The translations under genes were made by a program, and so were the position numbers. A DNA stretch of 64,000 bases. It comes from Caballeronia temeraria (GTDB lineage: Bacteria; Pseudomonadota; Gammaproteobacteria; Burkholderiales; Burkholderiaceae). The notes under the pieces were generated by a model. That model ran no database searches. It was not told where the DNA came from and saw nothing but the letters and a program-made list of their open reading frames with translations. Shown here one piece after another: positions 16,787 through 26,621 of this stretch. The stretch spans positions 4,402 through 68,401 of the forward strand of contig NZ_FCOI02000005.1 in assembly GCF_001544795.2 (NCBI RefSeq). Direction: 5' to 3'. The first letter of the stretch is position 1. Each line of letters starts with the position of its first letter.

Positions 16787-19021
16787 ATGTTGAGAAAGAC
16801 GCCGCTTGCCGCGGCATTGGTGACTATTGCCGTCGCGCCCATGGCCGCGCCGCTTTACGCCCAAACCGCGCAGCAATCCGCGCAGCAGTCCGCACCGCAG
16901 TCCGCACAACCGGCATCGCAAGATGCGCCTTCCACTTCACCCGAAACCGCCGCCCTGCCCGCCGTGAAGGTGACCGGCCAGGCGGACGCGCCCGACTTCC
17001 AGCCGGATATGTCGAGCGTCGGCGCGAAGGTGCCGACCGCGCTGCGCGACATTCCGCAAGCCGTCGTCGTCGTGCCGAAGGCGGTGCTGCAATCGCAGGC
17101 AGTGAGTTCGTTCTCCGATGCGCTGCGCAACGTGCCCGGCGTCACGCTCGGCGCGGCGGAAGGCGGTCAGATCGGCAACAACATCAACTTGCGCGGCTTC
17201 TCGGCGCGCACCGACATTTATCTCGATGGCTTCCGCGATCGCGGCCAGTACTATCGCGACACGTTCAATCTCGATTCGATCGATGTGCTGTACGGCCCGT
17301 CGTCGCTGTACTTCGGGCGCGGCTCGACGGGCGGCGTCATCAACCAGGTCAGCAAGCAGCCGACGCTGAAACCGCGCGCCGATGTCTCGCTGCAGGCCGG
17401 CACGCACGACCGCTTCCGCACGACGGTGGACATCGATCAGCCGATGACCGATACGTCCGCGTTCCGCATCAACGCGTTCGGCCAGTCGCTCGGCTCGACG
17501 CGCGACGAGATGCACAACAAGGATTACGGCGTGGCGCCCGAAGTGAAGTTCGGCATCGGCACGCCGACGCAGGTGACCTTGTCCGCGCTGATCCAGCACA
17601 ACCGCGATCAGCCCGACTACGGCATTCCGCCGCTGAACGGCCATCCCGCGCCCGTCGACACGAAAACCTTCTACGGCTTCACCGACGACCGCACGATCCA
17701 GGACGTGCAGACGGTGAACGCGCGCATCGAGCATCGTTTCGACGACATGTTCACGCTGCGCAACCAGACGCAGTTCAGCCATTACAGCACCGAGGCGCGC
17801 GCGACCAACGCGGCGGCCGTGCTGACCGGACCGCTCGGCACGTCGCCGGCGCTCTCGAACGGCAACTACACGACGTTGCCGCTTTCGTCGCTCTTCGTGC
17901 GTCTGCAAGGCAAGGACCGCAACATCAACGATCACTCGGTCTATAACTCCACCGACCTGCAAGGCAAGTTCGCGACCGGCTTCCTCAAGCACGACATGCT
18001 CGCGGGCGTCGATCTGAGCCACGAAACCTATAGCAACCAGAGCTTCACCGCGACCACACCGGGGCTGCCGTCGAACACGCTCGCGATCGTGCCGCTCGTG
18101 AATCCGCCTTACGTGCCGCGTCCGTCCAACTATCGCGAAGTGGCGACCAATCTCGCGGAGTCGAGCGCGAACGGCATCGGCCTCTATTTGAACGACACCA
18201 TTTCGATCGGCGAACACTGGAAGTGGATCGGCGGCGTGCGCTGGGATCGCTACGAGGCGTCCATCAACAATTCGATCAACGCGCCGGGCTACGCGACCCA
18301 GACGAACTTCTTCACGAGCGTGCGCACGGGCGTCGTGTGGCAGCCGGCGGACTGGCAGTCGTATTACGTTTCATACGGCACGTCGTTCGATCCGTCGCTC
18401 GAAGCGCTCACGCTCACCAACGGTCAGCAGAACCTGCCGCCCGAGCACAACAAGTCCTATGAAATCGGCTCGAAGTGGGATCTGCTGAACGGCGGACTGT
18501 CGATCACGCAATCGCTCTTCAACATCGAGAAGACCAACGCGCGCACGCTCGCTTCGGACGGCAGCTATTCGCTCGATGGCAATGTCCGCGTGCGCGGCTA
18601 TCAACTCGGCATCGCGGGCCACATCACGAAGCAGTGGCAGATGTTCGGCGGTTACACGTACATGGACGGCACGATCCTGCAAGCCTTCGACGGCACGCAA
18701 GGCAATGTGCCTGCCAACACGCCGAAGCACATGCTCACGCTGTGGACGACCTACGACTTCACGCCCGTCTGGCAGATCGGCGGCGGGCCTTCGTATGTGT
18801 CGTCGCGCTATGCGGCGAACAACAATCTCGTCGAAGTGGGCGGCTACGTACGCTGGGACGTGATGGCCGCGTATCATCAGAAACGCTACGATATCCAGTT
18901 CAACGTGCAGAATCTGTTCGACAAGAAGTATTACGATGCCCTGATTCCGTCGGATGGCGGACGCGCGGTGCCGGGTCTCGGCCGCACGTTCATCGCGACG
19001 TTGAATTACCGCTTCCGTTGA
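16787..19021 (+). CDS. fiu: TonB-dependent catecholate siderophore receptor (Fiu-like)
   Basis: A 744-residue outer-membrane receptor. It has a signal peptide (about 1-26, ending PLYAQ), a Q/A/S-rich spacer, a TonB-box-like LPAVKVTG near residue 55, then the plug domain (DIPQAVVVVPKAVL, NINLRGFSARTDIYLDGFRD, LYGPSSLYFGRGSTGGVINQ) and a 22-strand barrel ending in NYRFR. It fits the Fiu/PiuA group that imports monomeric ferric catecholates. The next gene encodes a PiuC/YbiX dioxygenase, the usual fiu neighbour, which supports the assignment. ATG 16787 follows a GGGA ribosome site and gives a clean signal peptide; the in-frame ATG at 16730 would spoil it. Confidence 0.88.
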   Translation: MLRKTPLAAALVTIAVAPMAAPLYAQTAQQSAQQSAPQSAQPASQDAPSTSPETAALPAVKVTGQADAPDFQPDMSSVGAKVPTALRDIPQAVVVVPKAVLQSQAVSSFSDALRNVPGVTLGAAEGGQIGNNINLRGFSARTDIYLDGFRDRGQYYRDTFNLDSIDVLYGPSSLYFGRGSTGGVINQVSKQPTLKPRADVSLQAGTHDRFRTTVDIDQPMTDTSAFRINAFGQSLGSTRDEMHNKDYGVAPEVKFGIGTPTQVTLSALIQHNRDQPDYGIPPLNGHPAPVDTKTFYGFTDDRTIQDVQTVNARIEHRFDDMFTLRNQTQFSHYSTEARATNAAAVLTGPLGTSPALSNGNYTTLPLSSLFVRLQGKDRNINDHSVYNSTDLQGKFATGFLKHDMLAGVDLSHETYSNQSFTATTPGLPSNTLAIVPLVNPPYVPRPSNYREVATNLAESSANGIGLYLNDTISIGEHWKWIGGVRWDRYEASINNSINAPGYATQTNFFTSVRTGVVWQPADWQSYYVSYGTSFDPSLEALTLTNGQQNLPPEHNKSYEIGSKWDLLNGGLSITQSLFNIEKTNARTLASDGSYSLDGNVRVRGYQLGIAGHITKQWQMFGGYTYMDGTILQAFDGTQGNVPANTPKHMLTLWTTYDFTPVWQIGGGPSYVSSRYAANNNLVEVGGYVRWDVMAAYHQKRYDIQFNVQNLFDKKYYDALIPSDGGRAVPGLGRTFIATLNYRFR

Positions 19022-19031
19022 TGTGAATGCG

Positions 19032-19057
19032 CGCGCGCCGTTTCGATACGGCGCGCG
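19032..19057 (+). terminator. Hairpin between fiu and piuC
   Basis: CGCGCGCCGT / ACGGCGCGCG, a perfect 10-bp stem with a TTCGAT loop, lies in the 55-bp gap between the receptor and dioxygenase genes. There is no T-tract, so it may tune the expression of the downstream gene or protect the upstream mRNA rather than fully terminate. Confidence 0.45.
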
Positions 19058-19076
19058 TTCGTGAAGGCAAACAACA

Positions 19077-19760
19077 ATGATCCTCTCGATACCGAACGTG
19101 CTCTCCCCCGAAGACGCCGCCGCGATGCGCACACGGCTGGAGGCGAGCGACGCATGGGTCGATGGCCGCGCGACCGCCGGCTATCAGGGCGCGCCGGTCA
19201 AGCGCAACATGCAGATCGCGGAAGGTTCGCCGATCGCACTCGAACTCGGCGATGCGCTCGTCGGCGTGCTCGAACGTCATCCGCTATTCATCAGCGCGGT
19301 GCTGCCCAATCGCGTGTATCCGCCGCTCTTCAATCGCTATGAAGGCGGCATGCATTTCGGCAGTCATGTCGATGGCGCGATCCGCATCGTGCCCGGTCAC
19401 GGCGCGCGCGTGCGCACCGATGTCTCCATTACGCTCTTCCTCACGCCGCCCGATGAATACGACGGCGGCGAACTCATCATCGAAGATACGTATGGCGTGC
19501 AGGAAGTGAAGCTGCCCGCGGGACATGCGATCGTCTATCCTGCGACGAGTCTTCATCAGGTGCGGCCCGTCACGCGCGGCGCGCGCGTATCGAGCTTCTT
19601 CTGGGCGCAAAGCCTCGTGCGCGACGATGCGCAACGCGCGCTGCTCTTCGATCTCGACAACTCCATCCAGCGCCTGAACGCGACCAACGGCGACGAAGCC
19701 GCGAAACGCACGCTCGTCGGCTGCTATCACAACCTGCTGCGCATGTGGAGCGAAACGTGA
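19077..19760 (+). CDS. piuC: Fe(II)/2-oxoglutarate dioxygenase, PKHD-type, PiuC/YbiX
   Basis: A 227-residue cupin-fold dioxygenase. It shows the iron-binding HxD motif in FGSHVDGAI, the distal His in SLHQV, and the 2-oxoglutarate-binding Arg in RPVTRGARV. The family (PiuC in Pseudomonas, YbiX in E. coli) is encoded next to Fiu/PiuA receptors; the substrate is not settled, but a role in processing catechol siderophores is generally assumed. It is predicted to be co-transcribed with the receptor under the same iron control. Its 3' end is one base away from the convergent LysR gene. Confidence 0.9.
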   Translation: MILSIPNVLSPEDAAAMRTRLEASDAWVDGRATAGYQGAPVKRNMQIAEGSPIALELGDALVGVLERHPLFISAVLPNRVYPPLFNRYEGGMHFGSHVDGAIRIVPGHGARVRTDVSITLFLTPPDEYDGGELIIEDTYGVQEVKLPAGHAIVYPATSLHQVRPVTRGARVSSFFWAQSLVRDDAQRALLFDLDNSIQRLNATNGDEAAKRTLVGCYHNLLRMWSET

Positions 19761-19761
19761 C

Positions 19762-20721
19762 TTACGCCGCGCGCAGCACGTTCGCGCGCGTGCGGTCCAC
19801 GTCCGCGAGCAAGGCTTCGTCGCGCGCGATCACGTCCGGCAAATGCGCGCGCAGAAATTCGACCCACGTACGCGTTTTCGCATCGACGAACTTGCGCGAC
19901 GCATAGAGCGCATAGAGATTCGTGCGCTGCAACGTGTGATGCGGCAGCACGCGCACGAGCGAACCGTTGCGCAGGCCTTCGATCGCCGCATAGAGCGGCA
20001 ACATGCCGATGCCCATGCCTTCGCGAATCGCCACGACCAGCGACTCCGCGATATTCACCTGCACCGTTCCGCTGATCTGCAAGGTCTCGCGGCCTTCGGG
20101 TCCGTCGAGCGTCCATTCGCGCGCGGGAAACGCGGGCGTCTGCAAGGTGAGACAGTCGTGCTGCGCGAGATCGGCGGGCACGTCGGGCGTGCCGCGCAAA
20201 CGGATATATTCGGGCGATGCACACAGAATGCTGAAGGTCTCGCCGAGCTTGTGCGAGATGACTTCCGAATCCGACAGCGCGCCCGCCGATACCACGGCCA
20301 CATCGCTGCTGCCTTCGAAGAGATCGGGCATGCGTTGCGACAAGGTCAGCTCGACTTTCACATCGGGATACAGCGCGCGATATCGCGCAATCGCCGGCAG
20401 GATGTAGTGCTGCCCGACGCTCGCGAAGCTGGACATGCGCAACGTGCCCGTCGGATGTTCATGCGCACAGCTCGCTTCTTCTTCGGCGCCGTCGATGTCG
20501 GCGAGAATCTGCCGCACGCGTTTCAGATAGCGCTCGCCCGCTGATGTCAGCGCGAGACGCCGCGTCGAGCGGTTCATCAGGCGCGTGCGCAAATGGGCTT
20601 CGAGTTCGGAGACGGCGCGCGACATCGCGCCGGTGGTCGAGTTCATCGACTGTGCCGCAGCCGTGAAGCTGCCGGCTTCGATCACGCGGGTAAAGACCCG
20701 CATGTTCTGTAGGGTATCCAT
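19762..20721 (-). CDS. LysR-family regulator, likely of the divergent FUSC exporter
   Basis: A 319-residue LTTR. The helix-turn-helix is near the N-terminus (MRVFTRVIEAGSFTAAAQSM, then MSRAVSELEAHLRTRLMNRS), and a substrate-binding domain covers about residues 90-300. It is divergent from the FUSC-family exporter gene with about 160 bp between the starts, the arrangement seen for AaeR with the aaeAB aromatic-acid efflux genes. It probably senses an aromatic or phenolic compound and controls that exporter, but no ligand can be named. Confidence 0.9.
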   Translation of the reverse strand: MDTLQNMRVFTRVIEAGSFTAAAQSMNSTTGAMSRAVSELEAHLRTRLMNRSTRRLALTSAGERYLKRVRQILADIDGAEEEASCAHEHPTGTLRMSSFASVGQHYILPAIARYRALYPDVKVELTLSQRMPDLFEGSSDVAVVSAGALSDSEVISHKLGETFSILCASPEYIRLRGTPDVPADLAQHDCLTLQTPAFPAREWTLDGPEGRETLQISGTVQVNIAESLVVAIREGMGIGMLPLYAAIEGLRNGSLVRVLPHHTLQRTNLYALYASRKFVDAKTRTWVEFLRAHLPDVIARDEALLADVDRTRANVLRAA

Positions 20722-20881
20722 CGAACCGTCACAAACACTTCGGAAGCGCTATTGTCCGCCTTTGCGCGCGATCGATTGTTGTTGAATCAGGAAAGAATGT
20801 TCCCTGATTTGCACATTAATCCGGAAAGTCCGTTTGCCTACAATCGGCGCCTTCATGACGAGAGGGATATCGGCGGACCGC

Positions 20882-22954
20882 ATGTCGTTCCTGGAAGCAC
20901 GCTTGTCGATGCGCGACTGGTGCGCCACCGATGGCCACGTCTGGCTGCATCTCGCGAAGACATTGCTGGCCGCGTTCATCGCGATGGGCATCGCGATGCG
21001 CCTGGAATTGCCGCAGCCGCGCGTCGCGATGACGACCACATTCGTGCTGATGCAGCCCTTTTCCGGCATGGTGCTCGCGAAGAGCGTGTACCGGTTCGCG
21101 GGCACTGCCCTCGGCATGCTGGCCGCGCTCGTGCTAGGCGCCGTGTTCGTGCAGCAGGCTGAACTCTACGCGCTCGCGTTGACGATATGGGTCGCGGCCT
21201 GCACCGCGCTCGCGGTGCGTTACCGGCAGTTCCGCTGGTACGGCTTCGTGCTCGCGGGATACACGGCGGCGCTGATCGGCATTCCCGCCGTCACCGATCC
21301 GAACAGCCTGCTTATCGCAACGCTCACGCGCGGCGCGGAAGTGATGCTCGGCATCGTGTGTTCGAGCGTGGTGAGTGCGCTCGTCTTTCCGCGCCATGCG
21401 AGCGCGACGCTCGCGCAATCGCTCGATGCGCGCCGCACGCGTTTCGCCGCATTCGCCGCCGATGTCTTGCGTGGCCGTCTCTCGCGCATCGCACGTGAAC
21501 GCCGCTTCGCCGATTTCGTCGATGAGATCGTCGGCTTCGAAGCGACGCGCGGTTTCGCCGCGTACGAGTCGCCTGCGATGCGTCAGCACAACGGCAAGCT
21601 CGCACGCCTGAACAGCGCGTTCATGGACGCATGCGCGCGCCTGCACGCGCTCGATCAGTCGATGAAGCGTCTGCGCACGAACGACGCCACGCACTGCGCG
21701 CACGACGCGCTCATGCCTTTTTTCGAAGAACTCGCGCACATCTTCGAGCGCGAATCGCTGAAGGTGCATCTCGAACGCTACAAGACGACGCTGCCTAAAC
21801 GTCTGCGCGATGTGCAACGCAGCCTCGCGCATGCCGATCACCCGACGCAACTCGATTTCACGACGTCGGCGGAACTGCTCTATCGCTTCATCACCGATAC
21901 GATCCGCTATGTCGCCATTCCGGACGATCGTGCAGCGCCGCGCTATGAAGCAAGGACCAATCACTTCGTCATCGGCGCGACCTTCGTGCGCACAAGCATC
22001 GTGATTACGGCCGCCGCATGGTTCTGGATCGACACGGCGTGGCCGAGCGGCGGTTATGCCGTGATTGGCGCGACGCTCGCGTGCGCGTTGTCGTCGGCGT
22101 TGGCCAGGCCGTCGAAGTTCATCGCCCAGATGGCGGCCGGCGCGGCGCTCGCGGTCGTCACCGGCTACGTGTATCTGTGTCACGTGTATCCGGCCATCGA
22201 CGGCATCGTGCTTCTGTGCGCGATGCTCGCGCCACCGCTCGCGGCAGGCGCGTTTCTCGCGATGCGTCCGTCGAGCGCGGGATACGGCATCGGCTTTTGC
22301 GTGTTCTTCTGCCTGCTCGCCGCGCCCGATAACCGCATCGTCTACGATCCGGGCCTGCTGTTGAACAATGGCCTCGCCGTGATCGTCGCGATGCTCGGCG
22401 CGGCCATCGCCTGCGCGGTCGTCGTGCCGCCGCGCGCTGCGTGGCTCGTCGGCAAGACGCTCGAACAATTGCGCGCGCAAGTCGCACTCGCTTGCGAAGG
22501 CAGGCTCGCGGGACTCGGCGAGCGCTTCCATTCGGGCACACACGATCTGATGTCGCAATTGCGCGCGTTGCATACGCGACGATCGCGCGAACATCGGCAT
22601 GCGCTTGCGTGGATGCTCGTCACGCTCGAAGTCGGACAGGCGATGATCGATTTACGGCACGAAGCGCGCGCATTGCATGCGCAGTGCTTTCCCGATGCAT
22701 TGCGCATCGCATGGAGCACATCGCTTGCATGCGTGCTGCGCGATATCGCCGTGCTGTTTCGCGCGCCGGATAGCGAGACGCTGCGCCGCGCGATCGGTTC
22801 GGTGGTCGCGTCGATCGTGATCGCGCAAAGCATGCTCGAAGTCGCGGGCGCGGACCGCGGCATGCGCCACGAGATGCAGCGCGTGCTCGCGTGCCTGCAC
22901 TTCGTCCGCACCGCGCTCGTCGATCCGGATGCGCCGTTCGATGCGCATCGCTAG
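20882..22954 (+). CDS. FUSC-family inner-membrane transporter (aromatic acid exporter-like)
   Basis: A 690-residue membrane protein with two similar halves: a hydrophobic N-terminal block (LAKTLLAAFIAMGIAMRL, AGTALGMLAALVLGAVF, IWVAACTALAV), a soluble middle of about 200 residues, and a second block (TSIVITAAAWFWIDTAWPSG, then AAGAALAVVTGYVYL and VIVAMLGAAIACAVV). This is the FUSC/AaeB-YccS architecture linked to efflux of aromatic carboxylic acids. A TACAAT (20839-20844) about 40 bp upstream may be the -10 element. I chose ATG 20882 because a GAGAGGGA lies upstream; in-frame starts at 20855 and 20834 are alternatives. No AaeA-like adaptor gene is adjacent. Confidence 0.8.
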   Translation: MSFLEARLSMRDWCATDGHVWLHLAKTLLAAFIAMGIAMRLELPQPRVAMTTTFVLMQPFSGMVLAKSVYRFAGTALGMLAALVLGAVFVQQAELYALALTIWVAACTALAVRYRQFRWYGFVLAGYTAALIGIPAVTDPNSLLIATLTRGAEVMLGIVCSSVVSALVFPRHASATLAQSLDARRTRFAAFAADVLRGRLSRIARERRFADFVDEIVGFEATRGFAAYESPAMRQHNGKLARLNSAFMDACARLHALDQSMKRLRTNDATHCAHDALMPFFEELAHIFERESLKVHLERYKTTLPKRLRDVQRSLAHADHPTQLDFTTSAELLYRFITDTIRYVAIPDDRAAPRYEARTNHFVIGATFVRTSIVITAAAWFWIDTAWPSGGYAVIGATLACALSSALARPSKFIAQMAAGAALAVVTGYVYLCHVYPAIDGIVLLCAMLAPPLAAGAFLAMRPSSAGYGIGFCVFFCLLAAPDNRIVYDPGLLLNNGLAVIVAMLGAAIACAVVVPPRAAWLVGKTLEQLRAQVALACEGRLAGLGERFHSGTHDLMSQLRALHTRRSREHRHALAWMLVTLEVGQAMIDLRHEARALHAQCFPDALRIAWSTSLACVLRDIAVLFRAPDSETLRRAIGSVVASIVIAQSMLEVAGADRGMRHEMQRVLACLHFVRTALVDPDAPFDAHR

Positions 22955-23137
22955 AAGCATCTTTCTTCCGCATGGAAGGAAGCCTTCCTGTTCCGCCAGT
23001 TAATTCACGGCGATACGCGCCTTATAGTGGAATCGCTTCATCGCCAGCGCGCTCATTTGCCGCACCTTCCTATGTGCATCGAATTGGACAAAGCGCAATG
23101 TCGCACGGCATTGGAACAATGTCTTTCAACGTTGCGA

Positions 23138-23166
23138 TTTCGACTGCAAACCGCGCTACCTATAAT
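23138..23166 (+). promoter_or_regulatory. Likely sigma-70 promoter of the CoA-transferase gene
   Basis: A perfect TATAAT -10 hexamer at 23161-23166 lies 39 bp before the ATG at 23205. A weak -35 (TTTCGA, 23138-23143) sits 17 bp upstream. Similar TAYAATC boxes precede the FUSC gene and the amino-acid-binding protein gene in this window. Confidence 0.55.
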
Positions 23167-23204
23167 CGCCTTCGTTTTAACGAAGCTCTTGAAGATAGAC
23201 GTCG

Positions 23205-24701
23205 ATGTACGAAGACCGTATTCGCTGTGCCGCGCTGCGCGGAAAGATCACCTCGGCCGCTGAAGCGGCTCAACTCGTTCGCGATGGCATGATCGTCGGC
23301 GCGAGCGGCTTCACGCGTGCTGGCGACGCGAAAGCCGTGCCGCTCGAAATCGCGCGCCGCGCCCGTGAGGAAAACGAACCGTTGCGCATCACGCTCATGA
23401 CGGGCGCATCGCTCGGACATGACACCGACCGCATCCTGACCGAAGCCGGCGCAATCGCGCGACGGCTGCCGTTTCAGGTCGATACGACGCTGCGCCGCGC
23501 GATCAATCGCGGCGATGTGATGTTCGTCGATCAGCATTTGTCGGAGACGGTCGAGCTGTTGCGCGCGAATCGCCTCGGCAAGCTCGATCTCGCGATCATC
23601 GAGGCCGCCGCGATCACCGAGACGGGCGGCATCGTCCCGACGACATCGGTCGGCAATTCGGCGAGCTTCGCGATACTTGCCGAACGCGTGATCGTCGAAA
23701 TCAATCTGGCGCAGCCGGCCGCGCTCGAAGGCCTGCACGACATCTGGATTCCCGAGCGCCGCCCCGCACGCGAGCCGCTGCCGATCGTGCGTCCGCATGA
23801 CAGGATCGGCGCGGCGGCGATCGAGATTCCGCTCGAGAAGATCGCCGCAATCGTCATTACCGACACGCCGGACAGCTCGTCCACCGTCTTGCCCGCCGAC
23901 GACGACACCGCGCTGATCGCCGGTCATCTGATCGAATTCTTCCAGCATGAAGTTTCGCGCGGGCGCTTGCCGAAACAATTGCCGCCGTTGCAGGCGGGCA
24001 TCGGCACGATCGCGAATGCGGTGCTGTCGGGATTCGCCGCATCGCCGTTCGAAGCACTCACGATCTATTCCGAAGTGCTGCAAGACTCCACCTTCGATCT
24101 GCTCGATACCGGCAAGGCGACATTCGCATCGGGGGCATCGATCACGTTGTCGGCGCAGCGGCAGGAGAAAGTATTCAACGATATCGAACGTTATCGTGAC
24201 CGGCTCGTATTGCGGCCGCAGGAAGTGAGCAATCATCCCGAAGTGATTCGCCGCCTCGGACTCATCGCGATCAACACGGCGCTCGAAGCCGACATCTACG
24301 GCAACGTGAATTCGACGCATGTCGGCGGCACGCACATGATGAACGGCATCGGCGGTTCGGGCGATTTCGCGCGCAATGCGGCCTATTCCGTGTTCGCGAC
24401 GAAATCAGTCGCGAAGGACGGCCGCATCTCCAGCATCGTGCCGATGGTGCCCCATTGCGATCACAACGAACACGATGTCGATATCATCGTGACCGAGCGC
24501 GGGCTCGCCAACCTCACCGGTCTCGCGCCACGCGAACGCGCGATGAGCGTGATCCAGCACTGCGCGCACCCGCTGTATCGCGATCTTTTGCGCGAGTATT
24601 ACCGCGATGCAGCAGCGCTGGGCGGCCACACGCCGCATCGTCTGGATCAGGCGTTTTCGTTCCACACGCGCTTTGCCGCCAACGGTTCGATGCTGCCCTG
24701 A
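23205..24701 (+). CDS. Acetyl-CoA hydrolase/transferase (succinyl-CoA:acetate CoA-transferase type)
   Basis: A 498-residue class I CoA-transferase family enzyme. Visible features are GMIVGASGFTRAGDAKAVP at the N-terminus, the catalytic-Glu region TIYSEVLQDS near residue 289, and the glycine-rich NGIGGSGDFARNAAYSVF and VTERGLANLTGLAPRERA motifs in the C-terminal half. Members move CoA between succinyl-CoA and acetate or propionate, or hydrolyse acetyl-CoA; the full length and the retained Glu favour the transferase. It is monocistronic with its own promoter and a GAAGA ribosome site. The acceptor acid cannot be told from sequence alone. Confidence 0.88.
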   Translation: MYEDRIRCAALRGKITSAAEAAQLVRDGMIVGASGFTRAGDAKAVPLEIARRAREENEPLRITLMTGASLGHDTDRILTEAGAIARRLPFQVDTTLRRAINRGDVMFVDQHLSETVELLRANRLGKLDLAIIEAAAITETGGIVPTTSVGNSASFAILAERVIVEINLAQPAALEGLHDIWIPERRPAREPLPIVRPHDRIGAAAIEIPLEKIAAIVITDTPDSSSTVLPADDDTALIAGHLIEFFQHEVSRGRLPKQLPPLQAGIGTIANAVLSGFAASPFEALTIYSEVLQDSTFDLLDTGKATFASGASITLSAQRQEKVFNDIERYRDRLVLRPQEVSNHPEVIRRLGLIAINTALEADIYGNVNSTHVGGTHMMNGIGGSGDFARNAAYSVFATKSVAKDGRISSIVPMVPHCDHNEHDVDIIVTERGLANLTGLAPRERAMSVIQHCAHPLYRDLLREYYRDAAALGGHTPHRLDQAFSFHTRFAANGSMLP

Positions 24702-24824
24702 TGCATGATCGCGCGCGTCATGCTGCGCCGCGAAAACGAATGGCGCGCGCGAACGAAGCCATTACGCGAAGTTTGAGCGCACAATGGCGGGAGCCTCTTT
24801 GGGCTGGCGCACAGGAGGAGCACC

Positions 24825-25181
24825 ATGACCGCCATCACCTGGGTTCTCGCCGCCGACGGCAGCCGTGCCCGGATCTTCGAGACGCAAGGATTGAAGCTGG
24901 ATTTGCGGCAGGTCGAGGACCTCAGGAATCCCGCACCGCGCGCAGCGGAAACGGCAGAGAAGGATCGTGAGAAGTTCGCGCGAACGGTGGCCGACTATCT
25001 CGAACGAAGCCGCATGCATCAGCGATTCGACCGCCTGCGGCTCGCGGTCGAGCCCAAGTTTCTCGGCCTGTTGCGTGCGCATCTGAGCAGCGAGACGTGC
25101 AAGCTCGTCTACGAGGAAGCCGACAGCGACGTGTCGAACATGAACACGCGTGATATCGGCCGGCGTCTCGACCGGCCGTGA
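24825..25181 (+). CDS. Host attachment family protein
   Basis: A 118-residue soluble protein beginning MTAITWVLAADGSRARIFET, the signature of the "protein required for attachment to host cells" family (Host_attach, with an eRF1/baeRF-like fold). The middle has AEKDREKFARTVADYLERSR and ends LVYEEADSDVSNMNTRDIGR. The name comes from Agrobacterium; biochemical function is not known, and many soil betaproteobacteria carry it. A strong AGGAGGAG ribosome binding site precedes the ATG. It is monocistronic, ending at a perfect hairpin. Confidence 0.8.
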   Translation: MTAITWVLAADGSRARIFETQGLKLDLRQVEDLRNPAPRAAETAEKDREKFARTVADYLERSRMHQRFDRLRLAVEPKFLGLLRAHLSSETCKLVYEEADSDVSNMNTRDIGRRLDRP

Positions 25182-25193
25182 ACATCGCATGAA

Positions 25194-25226
25194 GCGCGCC
25201 GTGTTTCATCGCGAAACACGGCGCGC
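25194..25226. terminator. Bidirectional terminator hairpin
   Basis: GCGCGCCGTGTTTC and GAAACACGGCGCGC form a perfect 14-bp stem around a 5-base ATCGC loop. It lies exactly between two convergent genes, 13 bp after one stop and 7 bp before the other. There is no T-tract on either side. Confidence 0.7.
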
Positions 25227-25232
25227 CGCTTA

Positions 25233-26621
25233 TCACGCTGCGGGCGTGATGTTCTGATTGCTGCGGAAGAGATTGTCCGGATCGTAACGCCGCTTCGCTT
25301 CGGCGAGCCGCTCGTAATTCGGACCATACGCCGCCTTCACGCGATCACCTTCTTCCCCCGTCATGAAGTTCACATAAACGCTGCCGATGGCATGCGGCGT
25401 CATCGCGGCGAACATGTCGCGTGCCCACTTCGTGCACTTCTCGTCGTCGGCGGCGTCGCTCCATCGGCCGTGAATATTGATCGTGTAGATCGAATCACGA
25501 TTCGCGTAGGCGGTCGCGTCGACAGGCACGCGGTTCGTCTGCCCGCCCATCGCGCCGATGAAGACCTCGCACTGCGTCGACGGAAGCGACTTCACTGCAT
25601 TCGTCAGGATGCCGAATGTTTCGTCGTTGAGACTCGCGAAGTTATGCGACTTCCAGTAGTTGCGCTCGCCGGGCGTGAGCAGCGGATCGAATGCCTTCTG
25701 CCATGCGGCGAACGGCATCGCGCCGAGATGTTCGCCGTAAGGCGTGCCGAAGCTGCGCACCGGCGCAAGCGCCCTTTCGCCGTTCTCGACCGGCCCGACA
25801 TAACAACTCGCCAGCACGACGACCGGCTTGCCGTGCGCGTCTTCGGGTAGGAACGGCAGCGGCGGCGCGAGACGCAGCACGGCCCATACCGTCAGCTCGT
25901 CCGGACACTGCGCGACGAACTCGCGATACTTCGGCAGCACTGCATCCGCCTGTTCGAGCGGATAAACGACGAGACCGCCATAGATCTGCGGACCGACGTC
26001 GTGCAACTGATATTCGAACAGCGTCACGACGCCGAAGTTGCCGCCGCCGCCGCGCAATGCCCAGAAGAGGTCCGGCTCGCTCTCGGCGCTTACGCGGCGC
26101 CAGGTGCCGTCGGCGGTGACGATTTCCGCCGCGACGAGATTGTCGACCGTCACGCCGAACTTGCGGCTGATCCAGCCGAAGCCGCCGCCGAGCGTGAGAC
26201 CGGCGACGCCCGTCGTCGAGTTGATGCCGAGCGGCGTCGCGAGACCGAACGCCTGCGCTTCGTGATCGAAGTCGGAGAGCAACGCGCCCGGCTCGACATA
26301 CGCGCGCTTCGCCTGCGGATCGATGCGCACGGACTTCAGCGCGGAGAGATCGATCATCAAGGCGTTGTCGCTGACCGCGCTGCCCGCGATATTGTGCGAC
26401 CCGCCGCGAATCGAGACGAGCACGCCGTGTTCGCGCGCGAACGCGAGCGCGGCGATCACATCCGCCGCGCCGGCGCAACGAACGATGAGCGCGGGCCGCC
26501 TGTCGATGGTCGCGTTCCAGACCTTGCGTGCTTCGTCGTAGTCGGTATCCGACGGTGAGATGATCCTGCCTCTCACCGACGCCTTGAGGGTGTCGATCGC
26601 TTCGCCTGAGATGTTGCTCAT
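25233..26621 (-). CDS. FAD-dependent oxidase, berberine-bridge/VAO family
   Basis: A 462-residue flavoprotein. The N-terminal FAD-binding domain has VSIRGGSHNIAGSAV with His76 in position for covalent attachment to FAD, then GINSTTGVAGLTLGGGFGW and DLFWALRGGGGNFGVVT. The C-terminus ends with the BBE motif (RRYDPDNLFRSNQNI). The cysteine that makes a second flavin link in some relatives is Ser here (GINSTTG), so single covalent attachment is expected. Family members oxidise sugars, alkaloids or polyketides; the substrate is unknown. It is monocistronic. Confidence 0.88.
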   Translation of the reverse strand: MSNISGEAIDTLKASVRGRIISPSDTDYDEARKVWNATIDRRPALIVRCAGAADVIAALAFAREHGVLVSIRGGSHNIAGSAVSDNALMIDLSALKSVRIDPQAKRAYVEPGALLSDFDHEAQAFGLATPLGINSTTGVAGLTLGGGFGWISRKFGVTVDNLVAAEIVTADGTWRRVSAESEPDLFWALRGGGGNFGVVTLFEYQLHDVGPQIYGGLVVYPLEQADAVLPKYREFVAQCPDELTVWAVLRLAPPLPFLPEDAHGKPVVVLASCYVGPVENGERALAPVRSFGTPYGEHLGAMPFAAWQKAFDPLLTPGERNYWKSHNFASLNDETFGILTNAVKSLPSTQCEVFIGAMGGQTNRVPVDATAYANRDSIYTINIHGRWSDAADDEKCTKWARDMFAAMTPHAIGSVYVNFMTGEEGDRVKAAYGPNYERLAEAKRRYDPDNLFRSNQNITPAA

